Source of the DNA: Actinoplanes flavus
Lineage (GTDB): Bacteria > Actinomycetota > Actinomycetes > Mycobacteriales > Micromonosporaceae
Assembly: GCF_017592555.1 (NCBI RefSeq)
Contig: NZ_JAGFNS010000031.1
Span: 1-64,000, forward strand
Length of the DNA stretch: 64,000 nt
Direction: 5' to 3'
Part shown: positions 56,445-64,000 of the stretch, piece after piece
Position numbering within the stretch: position 1 is the first letter of the stretch
How the letters are laid out: every line of letters starts with the position of its first letter
Made by a program: the position numbers and the translations under genes
The notes under the pieces: model-generated
What the model saw: the letters and a program-made list of their open reading frames with translations, nothing else
Database searches by the model: none
Told to the model about the DNA's origin: nothing

Positions 56445-59174
56445 TCAGGCGGGTGTGTGGGCTCCCTCCAGGAAGAGGCGGCCGGCCTCGTCGGCCGGGA
56501 CCGGGCGGGAGAAGTAGTAGCCCTGGGCGAAACCGCAGCCCATCTCGCGGAGGACCGCGAGCTGGCCGAACTCCTCGATGCCCTCGGCCACGGTCGCCAT
56601 GCCGAGGCTGCGGCCCAGGCGGACGATGGTGTCGGTGAGCGCGGTGTCGTCGGCGATGACGCCGAGGCGTTCGACGAACGAGCGGTCGATCTTGAGGGTG
56701 TCGACCGGGAAGCGGCGCAGGTAGGCCAGGGACGAGTAGCCGGTGCCGAAGTCGTCGATGGCCAGGGTGAGGCCGAGCCCCTTGAGCCGGACCAGCTGTT
56801 CCAGGTTGGCCTCGGTGTCGGTCATCAGGACGCTCTCGGTCATCTCCAGGCACAGACGGTCGGCGGGCATCCCGGTCTCGGCCAGCACGCCGGCGACGGT
56901 CTCGGCCAGGTCGGCCCGGTCGAACTGGCGGACCGAGACGTTCACCGACATCTTGAGCGGGCGGCCACCGGCGGCGGCCGACCACTCGACGGCCTGACAG
57001 CACGCCTCGCGCAGGACCCAGCGGCCGAGCGGCACGATCAGGCCGGTGGCCTCGGCGATCGGGATGAAGTCCAGTGGGCTGATCATGCCGCGGGTCGGGT
57101 GCGGCCAGCGGACCAGCGCCTCGAAGCCGATCACCCGGCTGGTCTCCAGGTCGACGGTGGGCTGGTAGTGCAGGCGCAGTTCACCGTTCTCCAGGGCGGC
57201 GCGCAGCTCGGACTCGAGTTCCAGGCGCTCGACCAGGCCGTCGCGCATCCGCGGGCGGTAGGGCGCGAAGACGCCGCCGCCGACCGCCTTGGCGTGGTGC
57301 ATGGCCAGGTCGGCGTTGCGCATCAGCTGCTCGGCCCGGTCACCGTGGGTGTCGGCGGACTCCTCCAGCAGGTCGGTCCCGGCCAGGCCGATGCTGGCCC
57401 GTACGTGGATCTGCCGTGCCCCGAGCATGATCGGCGCGTCCAGGTCGCCGAGGATCCGCCGGGCCACCTCCTCGGCGCCGTCGTCGCCGGTCAGCAGCAC
57501 CCCGAACTCGTCGGCGCCGAACCGGGCCACCAGGTCCTCCTCACGGAGGCAGCCGCGCAGCCGGTCGGCGAGCCGGACCAGCAACTGGTCTCCGGCCAGG
57601 TGCCCGAGACTGTCGTTGACCCGCTTGAAGCCGTCCATGTCGAGGTGCAGCACGGTGGCGGTGGCGCCGCTCTCCAGCGTGGCGGCGGTCCGCTCACGGA
57701 ACAGGGCCCGGTTGGCGAGCTGGGTGAGCGAGTCGTGGTACGCCTCGTGCACCAGCTGCTCCTGGAGCTCCATCCGATCGCTGATGTCCCGGGTGTTCAG
57801 CACGAAGCCGGCCACGTGCGGGTCGTCCACCAGGTTCGTGATGATCGCCTCGGAGGGCCGCTTGCGCCCGTCCTGGTGGGTGTGCACGACCTCGAGGGTG
57901 ACGCTGGCGAACGGGCGGGCCGCGACCTGGCGCATCGCCTGGGCCAGCCGCATCGCCACCTCGGCGTCGACCAGGTCGGTGTAGCGGCGGCCGAGGAACA
58001 CCGCCGCCGGGTAGCCGAACACGCGCTGCATCGACTCGGACTGGTAGCGGATCACCCCGGAGCTGTCGATCACCGTGATCACGTCCGAGCTGTGCCGGAT
58101 GAGGGCGTGGAAGTGCTGCTCACGGGCGTACAGCTCGGCGGTGCGGTCGGCGACCCGGGTCTCCAGGCCGCGGGTCAGCGCCCGGTTCTCCAACTGGGTG
58201 AGCAACTGCCGGCCGATGAGCAGCAGGATCAGGAAGGACCTGGTGAAGCCCACGAACGTGGGGACGTGGCCGGTCTGCAGTTGGAGCATGACGCTGGCGC
58301 CCAGGGCGGCGATCACCGTGAGGTACGGCATCATGACCGCGGTGCTCCACACGCCCGGCGGCAGGTCCAGCGGGGCGTCGTCGGCCACCCGGGGCCGCAG
58401 CGCGCCCATCGTGATCAGCGCGTAGCCGGCCAGCCAGCCCAGGTGCACGATCGGCCCGCCGCCGAAGTCGTGCACCAGGTGCAGGTAGACGTGCCCGGCG
58501 TCGGCGACGGCGAAGGCGATCAGGCCGGCGCAGACGAACGTCAGGTCGGCGCCGAAGCCACGCCGGTCCCGGCGCAACGGCAGCATGTAGGCGACCATGG
58601 TGGCGATCACGACGTCGGCCAGCGGGAAGAACAGCGTCAGGTAGAAGCGCGGCCCGTGCGCGCCGGCCGCCAGGTCGTCCATGACGAAGATCCAGGCCAA
58701 CAGTACGAGCGACGACGCGATCAGCAGACCGTCGAGGACACTGCGGACCCGGTTCGCCAGGGGCTGGGCGGCGCGCGGCATGGTCAGCAGCGCGGCCGGG
58801 ATCAGCAGGCCCAGCCCGGCCAGGCCGATGTCCTCCACACCCCGCTGCGCCAGGACCTCCGGCACCCCCGGCACCCACCTGCGGGCGAGCCACGTGAACT
58901 GAGCGAAACCCCAGGTCAGCAGACCGGCGGCGAGCAGCGCCCAGGCCCAGCGGGACCGGCCGGTGAAGGCGAGGGACCGCCACACGCAGGCGCCGGCCGC
59001 CATCGCGGCCCCGGCCAGCAGGGCCCAGGTGCCGACGGCGCCGGCCGTGGCCGTGCCGCCGGCCCTGCTCATCACCAGCACGGCGACGACCAGGAACAGG
59101 GCTCCGACCGCGACACAGTGGCGGGTCCAGCGACGCGACGCGCCCGGATCCATGGCCGTACGGTCCACCGCCAT
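56445..59174 (-). CDS. Membrane PAS-GGDEF-EAL protein, probable c-di-GMP phosphodiesterase
   Basis: A 909-residue signalling protein. It has about nine or ten TM segments in the first ~335 residues, a PAS domain (about 365-480; IRHSSDVITVIDSSGVIRYQSES), a GGDEF domain (about 500-650) and an EAL domain (about 660-905). The GGDEF active-site motif reads GADEF (57504-57518), so cyclase activity is doubtful. The EAL domain keeps FEALVRWPHP, the ESVLMTD metal region, DDFGTGYSSLAYLRRFPVDTLKID and AEGIEE, as active phosphodiesterases do. ATG 59174 was chosen for GGAAGGGG 7-8 nt upstream. It lies 83 nt past the LLM gene start and may be separately transcribed. Confidence 0.9.
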   Translation of the reverse strand: MAVDRTAMDPGASRRWTRHCVAVGALFLVVAVLVMSRAGGTATAGAVGTWALLAGAAMAAGACVWRSLAFTGRSRWAWALLAAGLLTWGFAQFTWLARRWVPGVPEVLAQRGVEDIGLAGLGLLIPAALLTMPRAAQPLANRVRSVLDGLLIASSLVLLAWIFVMDDLAAGAHGPRFYLTLFFPLADVVIATMVAYMLPLRRDRRGFGADLTFVCAGLIAFAVADAGHVYLHLVHDFGGGPIVHLGWLAGYALITMGALRPRVADDAPLDLPPGVWSTAVMMPYLTVIAALGASVMLQLQTGHVPTFVGFTRSFLILLLIGRQLLTQLENRALTRGLETRVADRTAELYAREQHFHALIRHSSDVITVIDSSGVIRYQSESMQRVFGYPAAVFLGRRYTDLVDAEVAMRLAQAMRQVAARPFASVTLEVVHTHQDGRKRPSEAIITNLVDDPHVAGFVLNTRDISDRMELQEQLVHEAYHDSLTQLANRALFRERTAATLESGATATVLHLDMDGFKRVNDSLGHLAGDQLLVRLADRLRGCLREEDLVARFGADEFGVLLTGDDGAEEVARRILGDLDAPIMLGARQIHVRASIGLAGTDLLEESADTHGDRAEQLMRNADLAMHHAKAVGGGVFAPYRPRMRDGLVERLELESELRAALENGELRLHYQPTVDLETSRVIGFEALVRWPHPTRGMISPLDFIPIAEATGLIVPLGRWVLREACCQAVEWSAAAGGRPLKMSVNVSVRQFDRADLAETVAGVLAETGMPADRLCLEMTESVLMTDTEANLEQLVRLKGLGLTLAIDDFGTGYSSLAYLRRFPVDTLKIDRSFVERLGVIADDTALTDTIVRLGRSLGMATVAEGIEEFGQLAVLREMGCGFAQGYYFSRPVPADEAGRLFLEGAHTPA

Positions 59175-59262
59175 CCGCTCACCCCTTCCGGTCCCCCCAC
59201 CATGCAGTGGTGGCAACCGGGTCATCGGGCCGCGACAGCCGCTCTTGAGGAGATCCCGTGGG

Positions 59263-59919
59263 TCAGTTCCCGACCAGGCCGTCCTGGAAGGCCACGATCA
59301 CCAGCTGGACCCGGTCGCGGACGCCCAGCTTGGCGATCGCCCGGGTGACGTGGGTCTTGGCGGTCAGCGGGCTGATCACCAGCTCGCGGGCGATGTCGTC
59401 GTTGGAGAACCCGGTGGCGACCAGCCGCACCACCTCCCGCTCCCGTTCGGTGAGCACCGCCAGCCGGTCGCCGCCGGGGGACGCGGCCGCCACGACCGGC
59501 CGGTGGGCGAACTCACCGACCACCCGGCGGGTGACGCTGGGGGAGAGCAGGGCGTCCCCGGCGGCCACCACCCGGACCGCGTTGCGCAGCCCGTCCGGGT
59601 CGATCTCCTTGGTGAGGAAGCCGCTCGCCCCGGCCGCGAGGGCGGCGAACACGTACTCGTCGGTCTCGAACGTGGTCAGGATGATGATCTTCGCGGGGTG
59701 GAAGCCGAGGATCTGCCTCGTGGCCGTGATGCCGTCGATCCCGGGCATCCGGATGTCCATCAGGATCACATCCGGGCGCAGCGTACGGGCGGCGCGCACC
59801 GCCTCGTCACCGGTCGACGCCTCGCCCACCACCGTGATGTCCCGCCCGCGCCGCAGCAGACTGCGGAAACCGGCGCGGACCAGGTGCTGGTCGTCGGCCA
59901 GGAGTACCGAGATGGTCAT
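59263..59919 (-). CDS. NarL/LuxR-family response regulator
   Basis: A 218-residue two-component regulator. The receiver domain (1-120) has the acidic pocket LLADDQ, the phosphorylation site DVILMDIRMPG (about D54) and LTTFETDEYVFAALAAGASGFLTK. The C-terminal helix-turn-helix (about 150-215) reads LTEREREVVRLVATGFSNDDIARELVISPLTAKTHVTRAIAKLGVRDRVQLV. Its start overlaps the kinase stop by 4 nt. It probably controls a nearby promoter; the palindrome at 61097-61114 is a candidate site. Confidence 0.94.
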   Translation of the reverse strand: MTISVLLADDQHLVRAGFRSLLRRGRDITVVGEASTGDEAVRAARTLRPDVILMDIRMPGIDGITATRQILGFHPAKIIILTTFETDEYVFAALAAGASGFLTKEIDPDGLRNAVRVVAAGDALLSPSVTRRVVGEFAHRPVVAAASPGGDRLAVLTEREREVVRLVATGFSNDDIARELVISPLTAKTHVTRAIAKLGVRDRVQLVIVAFQDGLVGN

Positions 59920-61016
59920 CTTGACTCCGTGATCGGGATGGTGGCGCGTACCGTGAATCCGTCCTCGACCGGACCGGCGGTGAGCGCGCCGCCTAGCGCG
60001 GCCACCCGCTCGCGCATGCCGGAGATGCCGTGCCCGTCGGCCACCGGGCCGCCCGCCGTGCCGTCGTCGTGCACGTCGACCAGGACACTGCCGGGCGCGT
60101 ACCGCAGGGTGACCCGGACGCGGGTGGCGCCGGCGTGCCGGACGGTGTTGGTCAGTGACTCCTGCACCACCCGGTAGACGGCGGTGGCCACCGGCGCCGG
60201 CACCTCGACCGGGTCGCCGACGGCGTCGAACGCGACGTCCAGGCCGGCCTCGCGGACCCGGCCGATCAGCCGCTCCAGGCCCTCGAGCGCCGGCAGCTCA
60301 CCCTCGCGCAGCACGCCGACCAGCGCTTTCAGGTCGGTCATGGCCCGGCCGCGGACCTCCTGGGCCAGCTTCAGCGAGGCCTTCGCCTCCTCCGGCTCGT
60401 CGTCGAAGGAGTCCAGCGCCACGTTCAGGTGCACGCCGACCACGGCCAGCGTGTGCGAGACCACGTCGTGCAGGTCACGGGCGATCTCCACCCGCTCCTC
60501 GGCCCGCCTCCGGCCGGCCTCGAGCCGCCGCCGCTGCTCGTCCTGGGTGATCCGGTGCGCCATCTCGGCACGCCAGCGGAGCGTGTTCCGGTACGCGGAC
60601 GCGCCGGCCAGCGCGGCGGCCACCCACAGCGCCTCCCCGCCGAGGTGGGCGAGCACCCAGTCGGCCGGATGCGGAGACACGAAGGCGTCCCAGGTGAGGC
60701 CCCAGCACAGCATGAGCGCCGCGGCGATGATCGCGGTCCGTGACCGCCCGGCCAGGACCAGCGCCACCAGGGCGGCGGTCGCGGGCCACAGCCAGCCGAC
60801 GGTGATCAGCTCGGCCACCCGCCAGGCGGCGACCGTGCAGAAGGAGAGCAGGAGCACGGCGAGCGGCCACCGGCGGGCGGCCAGGGTCAGTCCGGCCAGG
60901 CCCACGGCGAGTGTGCCGACCAGGACGGTCTCGCCGAGCCCGCCGGTCAGGGCGAGACCGGTCGGCACGCCCACCAGGGTCAGGACGGCGGCGGTACGGG
61001 TGAGGTTCGTCGTCAT
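59916..61016 (-). CDS. Sensor histidine kinase (HisKA_3 type)
   Basis: A 366-residue membrane kinase. It has about five or six TM segments in residues 1-145, a coiled linker (RRRLEAGRRRAEERVEIARDLHD) with the phospho-accepting histidine in ARDLHDVVSHTLAVVGVHLN, and an HATPase domain: VVQESLTNTVRHAGATRVRV (N box) and HGISGMRERVAALGGALTAG (G box). It is cognate to the overlapping response regulator. The signal is unknown; there is no large extracytoplasmic domain, so it may sense the membrane. The ATG at 61016 lacks a strong ribosome-binding site. Confidence 0.92.
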   Translation of the reverse strand: MTTNLTRTAAVLTLVGVPTGLALTGGLGETVLVGTLAVGLAGLTLAARRWPLAVLLLSFCTVAAWRVAELITVGWLWPATAALVALVLAGRSRTAIIAAALMLCWGLTWDAFVSPHPADWVLAHLGGEALWVAAALAGASAYRNTLRWRAEMAHRITQDEQRRRLEAGRRRAEERVEIARDLHDVVSHTLAVVGVHLNVALDSFDDEPEEAKASLKLAQEVRGRAMTDLKALVGVLREGELPALEGLERLIGRVREAGLDVAFDAVGDPVEVPAPVATAVYRVVQESLTNTVRHAGATRVRVTLRYAPGSVLVDVHDDGTAGGPVADGHGISGMRERVAALGGALTAGPVEDGFTVRATIPITESR

Positions 61017-61096
61017 GCCGGGGACGCTAGGTCCGCCGGGCGGGGCGGCGCGTCCTACCGCCGCTGTCAACCGCATCGACGCCTCCCGCGTACGGC

Positions 61097-61114
61097 CTAC
61101 ACCGATCGGTGTAG
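61097..61114. promoter_or_regulatory. Perfect 18-bp palindrome upstream of the two-component genes
   Basis: CTACACCGATCGGTGTAG is an uninterrupted palindrome, 81 nt before the kinase start and 4 nt past the LigD-like stop. NarL-type dimers often bind such dyads, so autoregulation is plausible. A short terminator stem is the alternative. Confidence 0.55.
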
Positions 61115-61117
61115 AGA

Positions 61118-62074
61118 CTATTCCCCGCCGGCCGCCTCCCGGCGTGCCCGGGCGCGGCGCTTCCCCTCGTGCATGGCCTGCACCCGGGCCACCGGGATGG
61201 TGTGCCCCTCGGCGACCAGCCCGGGGTCGAGCTTCTGCGGGGCGGGCATGCCGGCCGCCCACGGGTCGCGGTCGCCGAGCAGGCCGGGCACGGTGTGCAG
61301 GGTGAAGTCGGCGGGCGTGACCCGGTCCAGGTCGTCCCAGCCGACCGGGAACGAGACCGGTACGCCGGGCCGGGCCCGCGGGCTGTACGCCGCCGCCACG
61401 GTGGCCCCGCCCGCCCGGGTGGCGTCGAGGAACACCTTGCCGTGCCGGTCCTCCCGGATGAACGCGGTGGTGGCCAGCTCCGGGTCGAGACGCTCGGCCC
61501 GGGCGGCGACCGCGCGCTGGGCGGCCGCCACGTCCTCCACGGCCGCGCCCTCGGCGAGGGGGACGAAGACGTGCACGCCCTTGGCGCCGCTGGTCTTGAC
61601 CGCCCCGGACATCCCGACGTCGGCGAGCGCTCGCCGGACCAGCCGGGCGCCGGCCACGGCGAGGCCGAAGCCGCCGTCCTCCGGCGGGTCCAGGTCCATG
61701 ATGAGGTGGGTCGGGTGGGTGGAGCCGGCGGTCATCAGCGCCGGGTGGTACTCGACGGCCCGCTGATTGCCCAGCCAGTAGAGCGTGCGGCGGTCGTTGG
61801 CCAGCGGGTACGTCACCTCGCGGTGCGACGAGTCGGCCCAGACCGTGGCCCGGGGCACCCAGTCCGGCGTGTACTTCGGCAGGTTCTTCTGCATGAATCG
61901 GTCTTGGCCGCGGAGCACCCGGATGACCGAGAGCGGCCGGTCCCGCAGCACCGGGACGAACCGGCCGGCCATCGCGTCCAGGTAGTCGATCAGATCCCGC
62001 TTGGTGGCCCCGGCCCCGGGAAACAGCTCCTGGTCCAGGTTGGTCAGCGGTACGCCGTCACGTTCCTCACCCAT
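61118..62074 (-). CDS. LigD-type polymerase/primase domain protein
   Basis: A 318-residue stand-alone polymerase domain of the archaeo-eukaryotic primase superfamily, as found in the NHEJ ligase LigD. Seen: LTNLDQELFPGAGATKRDLIDYLDAMAGRFVPVLRDRPLSV, the catalytic metal motif IMDLDPPE (DxD), and SGAKGVHVFVPL. The family's C-terminal part includes SFPVGWDDLDRVTPADFTLHTVP. There is no ligase or nuclease domain. Ku and ligase genes are not in the window, so it may act with partners elsewhere or in NHEJ-independent repair. ATG 62074 was chosen at the homology start. Confidence 0.9.
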   Translation of the reverse strand: MGEERDGVPLTNLDQELFPGAGATKRDLIDYLDAMAGRFVPVLRDRPLSVIRVLRGQDRFMQKNLPKYTPDWVPRATVWADSSHREVTYPLANDRRTLYWLGNQRAVEYHPALMTAGSTHPTHLIMDLDPPEDGGFGLAVAGARLVRRALADVGMSGAVKTSGAKGVHVFVPLAEGAAVEDVAAAQRAVAARAERLDPELATTAFIREDRHGKVFLDATRAGGATVAAAYSPRARPGVPVSFPVGWDDLDRVTPADFTLHTVPGLLGDRDPWAAGMPAPQKLDPGLVAEGHTIPVARVQAMHEGKRRARARREAAGGE

Positions 62075-62091
62075 GCACCCATCGTGCCCCG

Positions 62092-63354
62092 TTACGACTG
62101 TCTGATGAACCGTTTGGCGGCCGCGGCGAGGGCGCTCCGCAACGCGGCGGCGTCGCCCGAGGTGGAGAAGGCGCCGAGGGCCGCGTTGGCGGCGTTCTGC
62201 CAGGGCTGCGAGCAGGCCGAGCCGTGGGCGCAGGACGGGACCGGGATGCCCGACTGCCAGTCCGCGACCGCCTCGAGCTGGTAGTCGCTGAAACCGTCGG
62301 TCGGCGCGTCGGTCCGGGCCGGGATGGAGCCCTTGCGCACGCTGAACGCCTGCTGTCCGCGCGGCGAGGCGACGGTCTCCAGCCAGCAGCGGGCGCCCTC
62401 GGGGTTGGCCGCGCCGGTGGTCAGCACGAACGAGTCGGCCAGCCACTGGAACGCCGTGCCGTTGCCGGGGAAGGTGAAGCTGTCGTACCCGCTGAAGGTG
62501 TTCGCCGTCATCTCGGCGGTGACCCAGTCGCCCATCAGCTGGTAGCCGGCCTTGCCGTCGATGAGCAGGCGGGTGGCCTGCGGCCAGTCGAGCGAGTCGC
62601 GGTCGGGGTTGCTGAACGCCAGGAGCCGGGCGTAGTCCTCGATCGCCAGCCGGACCGGCTCGCTGTCCCACTTCGTCGCACCGGTGAACAGGCCACCGAA
62701 CCGCTCCGGGCCGAGATCACTGATCAGCACCGACTCCAGCAGCATGAGCTGGGTCCAGTCGCGGCCGAGCGCGAGCGGGGACTCGATCCCGGAACGGCGC
62801 AGCCGCTCCAGGTCGCCGAGGAACGCGTCCAGGGTCTTCGGGACGGTCAGGATGCCGGCGTCGGCGAGCACCCGGTCGTTGGTCCAGACCACGTTGGCGC
62901 GGTGCACGCCGGCCGGAACCGAGTAGATCCCGCCGTTCACGGTGAGGTCGGCGACCAGGCCGGCCGGCAGCGCGTCGCGCAGGCCCCAGGCCCGGTACTC
63001 CGCGCTGAGGTCCCGCACCTGGTCGGCGTCGATGTGGTCGAGCAGTTCCGCGCCGGCGTGCACCTGGAAGGTGTCCGGGGCGTCGTCGTGCTGGAGGCGG
63101 GCGGCGAGCACCTGCTTCGCGTTCACCCCGGCGCCGCCGGGGACCACGCCGCTCTCGAACCGCTGCCCGGGACAGGACTCCGTGAACAGACCGGCCAGGG
63201 CGTCCAGGCCCGCCTTCTCGCCCCCGCCGGCCCACCAGGTGAAGACCTCGACCGTCGACGCGGCGGTGTCGTCCTCGCCGGGCCCGCAGGCGGACGTCAC
63301 CAGCAGTGCGGCGCCGACGACGACGGCCGTCAGGGCGCGCCGGGTGCTGCGCAT
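62092..63354 (-). CDS. Extracellular solute-binding lipoprotein, family 1 (sugar type)
   Basis: A 420-residue ABC-type binding protein. The signal peptide has the lipobox LVTSAC near residue 23. The mature fold shows VEVFTWWAGGGEKAGLDALAGLF, VLAARLQHDDAPDTFQVHAGAELL and YSVPAGVHRANVVWTNDRVL, typical of carbohydrate-binding family 1 proteins. No permease or ATPase genes lie next to it in the window, so it is an orphan here. ATG 63354 has GGGAGAAGG upstream. The LigD-like gene starts 17 nt after its stop on the same strand. Confidence 0.9.
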   Translation of the reverse strand: MRSTRRALTAVVVGAALLVTSACGPGEDDTAASTVEVFTWWAGGGEKAGLDALAGLFTESCPGQRFESGVVPGGAGVNAKQVLAARLQHDDAPDTFQVHAGAELLDHIDADQVRDLSAEYRAWGLRDALPAGLVADLTVNGGIYSVPAGVHRANVVWTNDRVLADAGILTVPKTLDAFLGDLERLRRSGIESPLALGRDWTQLMLLESVLISDLGPERFGGLFTGATKWDSEPVRLAIEDYARLLAFSNPDRDSLDWPQATRLLIDGKAGYQLMGDWVTAEMTANTFSGYDSFTFPGNGTAFQWLADSFVLTTGAANPEGARCWLETVASPRGQQAFSVRKGSIPARTDAPTDGFSDYQLEAVADWQSGIPVPSCAHGSACSQPWQNAANAALGAFSTSGDAAALRSALAAAAKRFIRQS

Positions 63355-63383
63355 GGCCTTCTCCCCATCATCCAGACTCGTCG

Positions 63384-63398
63384 TTGTCAAAGGGACAA
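63384..63398. promoter_or_regulatory. Short inverted repeat upstream of the sugar-binding gene
   Basis: TTGTC and GACAA lie 5 nt apart, 30 nt before the start codon. The position suits an operator. The arms are short and chance is possible. Confidence 0.3.
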
Positions 63399-63524
63399 TC
63401 GGAAGTACCGTGCCGCTCCGCGCGCAAAGGTGTCAACTCGTGACCTATCGCCGCTGGCTAAGCCCAACGGGGTACGCCAAACGGGCCATAGCTGACGGTC
63501 TATCCGATTCGTCACAATCGCAGC

Positions 63525-63881
63525 ATGAGCGCACCGGGCGACACCCTCCTCCTCGTCGGTTTGGCCGCCGCCGCCATGGCCTGTGCCGGATACGTCGCGG
63601 GCCGGATCCATCAGCGCCGGCAGAGCGGGGCGGAACTGCGGGAGGCCTACCGGCACGGCTACGAGACGGCCACCCGCAGCGTGTTCAGCATGGCCGCGCG
63701 CGCCGCCGGTCAGCGGCCGGTCGCGCCGCCGGTCGTGCCGCTCGCCCCCGACGTGCCGGAGCAGCGGGAGGGCCGGCACACGGTGCCCGAGGCACTGGTC
63801 CGGGCCGCCACCTACCAGCTGCCGCCGGACCGGGTCGCCCGCGCCAAGGTGGAGCACCGGGTCCCCCGGCCGCGCGGGTGA
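63525..63881 (+). CDS. Small single-TM protein, unknown function
   Basis: A 118-residue protein with an N-terminal TM (about 7-25, TLLLVGLAAAAMACAGYVAG), then a basic, Arg/Glu-rich cytoplasmic part with possible helix (RQSGAELREAYRHGYETATRS) and a Pro-rich C-terminal half. No family is recognised. It is divergent from the sugar-binding gene, sharing the 63355-63524 promoter region, and convergent with rnhA. Confidence 0.7.
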   Translation: MSAPGDTLLLVGLAAAAMACAGYVAGRIHQRRQSGAELREAYRHGYETATRSVFSMAARAAGQRPVAPPVVPLAPDVPEQREGRHTVPEALVRAATYQLPPDRVARAKVEHRVPRPRG

Positions 63882-63888
63882 CCGCTCG

Positions 63889-64000
63889 TCAGGACCGGGC
63901 GGCCGCCTCGACGGCCTCGCGCAGCCCCCGGGCGGCGAGGCGGTCGGCCCGTTCGTTCTCCGGGTGGCCGGCGTGCCCCTTCACCCAGTGCCAGGTCACC
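63889..64000 (-). CDS. rnhA: Ribonuclease HI, C-terminal part (window edge)
   Basis: The minus-strand frame enters at the window end and stops at 63889. It reads VTWHWVKGHAGHPENERADRLAARG and then an Ala/Arg-rich tail. This is the C-terminal motif of RNase HI, with the conserved His of KGHAGHPENE and the last active-site Asp in ERADRLA. The enzyme degrades RNA in RNA-DNA hybrids. The N-terminal majority is outside the window. Confidence 0.88.
   Translation of the reverse strand, partial: VTWHWVKGHAGHPENERADRLAARGLREAVEAAARS

Overview
This is high-GC (about 70-73 percent) actinomycete chromosome with dense, often overlapping genes and many GTG starts. The mix of an ECF sigma factor, a STAND/WD40 NTPase, DmdR/IdeR-type iron boxes, aerobic cobalamin genes and an F420-type oxidoreductase fits Micromonosporaceae, plausibly an Actinoplanes-like organism. 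The genus is inferred from general character, not from a marker gene.

Layout. The first 102 bases are the tail of a transposase. Then come an ECF sigma factor with a membrane partner, glycogen phosphorylase, an Sfp-type phosphopantetheinyl transferase and a GT39-like membrane glycosyltransferase (0.1-6.3 kb). A 1392-residue nSTAND/WD40 signalling NTPase follows (6.6-10.8 kb). From 10.8 to 19.8 kb lies a catechol-siderophore block. An iron-boxed operon dhbACEB makes 2,3-dihydroxybenzoate and its acyl-adenylate, and a Fes-like esterase follows it. A convergent operon of a siderophore-interacting reductase and an MFS transporter has its own iron box. No NRPS and no aryl carrier domain are in the window. 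Between the two arms sits an array of six hairpin repeats followed by a G-rich tract.

From 20 to 26 kb are a wall-anchored surface protein, a glycerophosphodiester phosphodiesterase, a two-domain sarcosine/dimethylglycine oxidase-like enzyme and a secreted lectin-like protein. From 26 to 37 kb is a surface-polysaccharide cluster: a GT2, three GT4s, a GT-C-like membrane protein, a His/Gly-rich membrane protein, a flippase and a convergent secreted GH5-like hydrolase with a histone H1-like Lys/Ala tail. From 37.4 to 47 kb are aerobic cobalamin genes: cobG-cobH-cobIJ, then divergent cobN under a cobalamin riboswitch, then cobF. A lower-GC patch with a small secreted Cys protein follows. From 48 to 55 kb is a complete peptide ABC transporter with a CBM6-like membrane protein at its end. 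The rest holds an LLM oxidoreductase, a GGDEF/EAL protein, a two-component system, a LigD polymerase-domain protein, a sugar-binding lipoprotein and the end of rnhA.

Two themes stand out. Several gene 3' ends (dhbB, cobIJ, cobH) carry short tandem duplications that run across the stop codon. Several enzymes (CobG, Fes, DhbE, the GH5-like protein) have low-complexity expansions not usual for their families. I found no tRNA, rRNA or CRISPR array.
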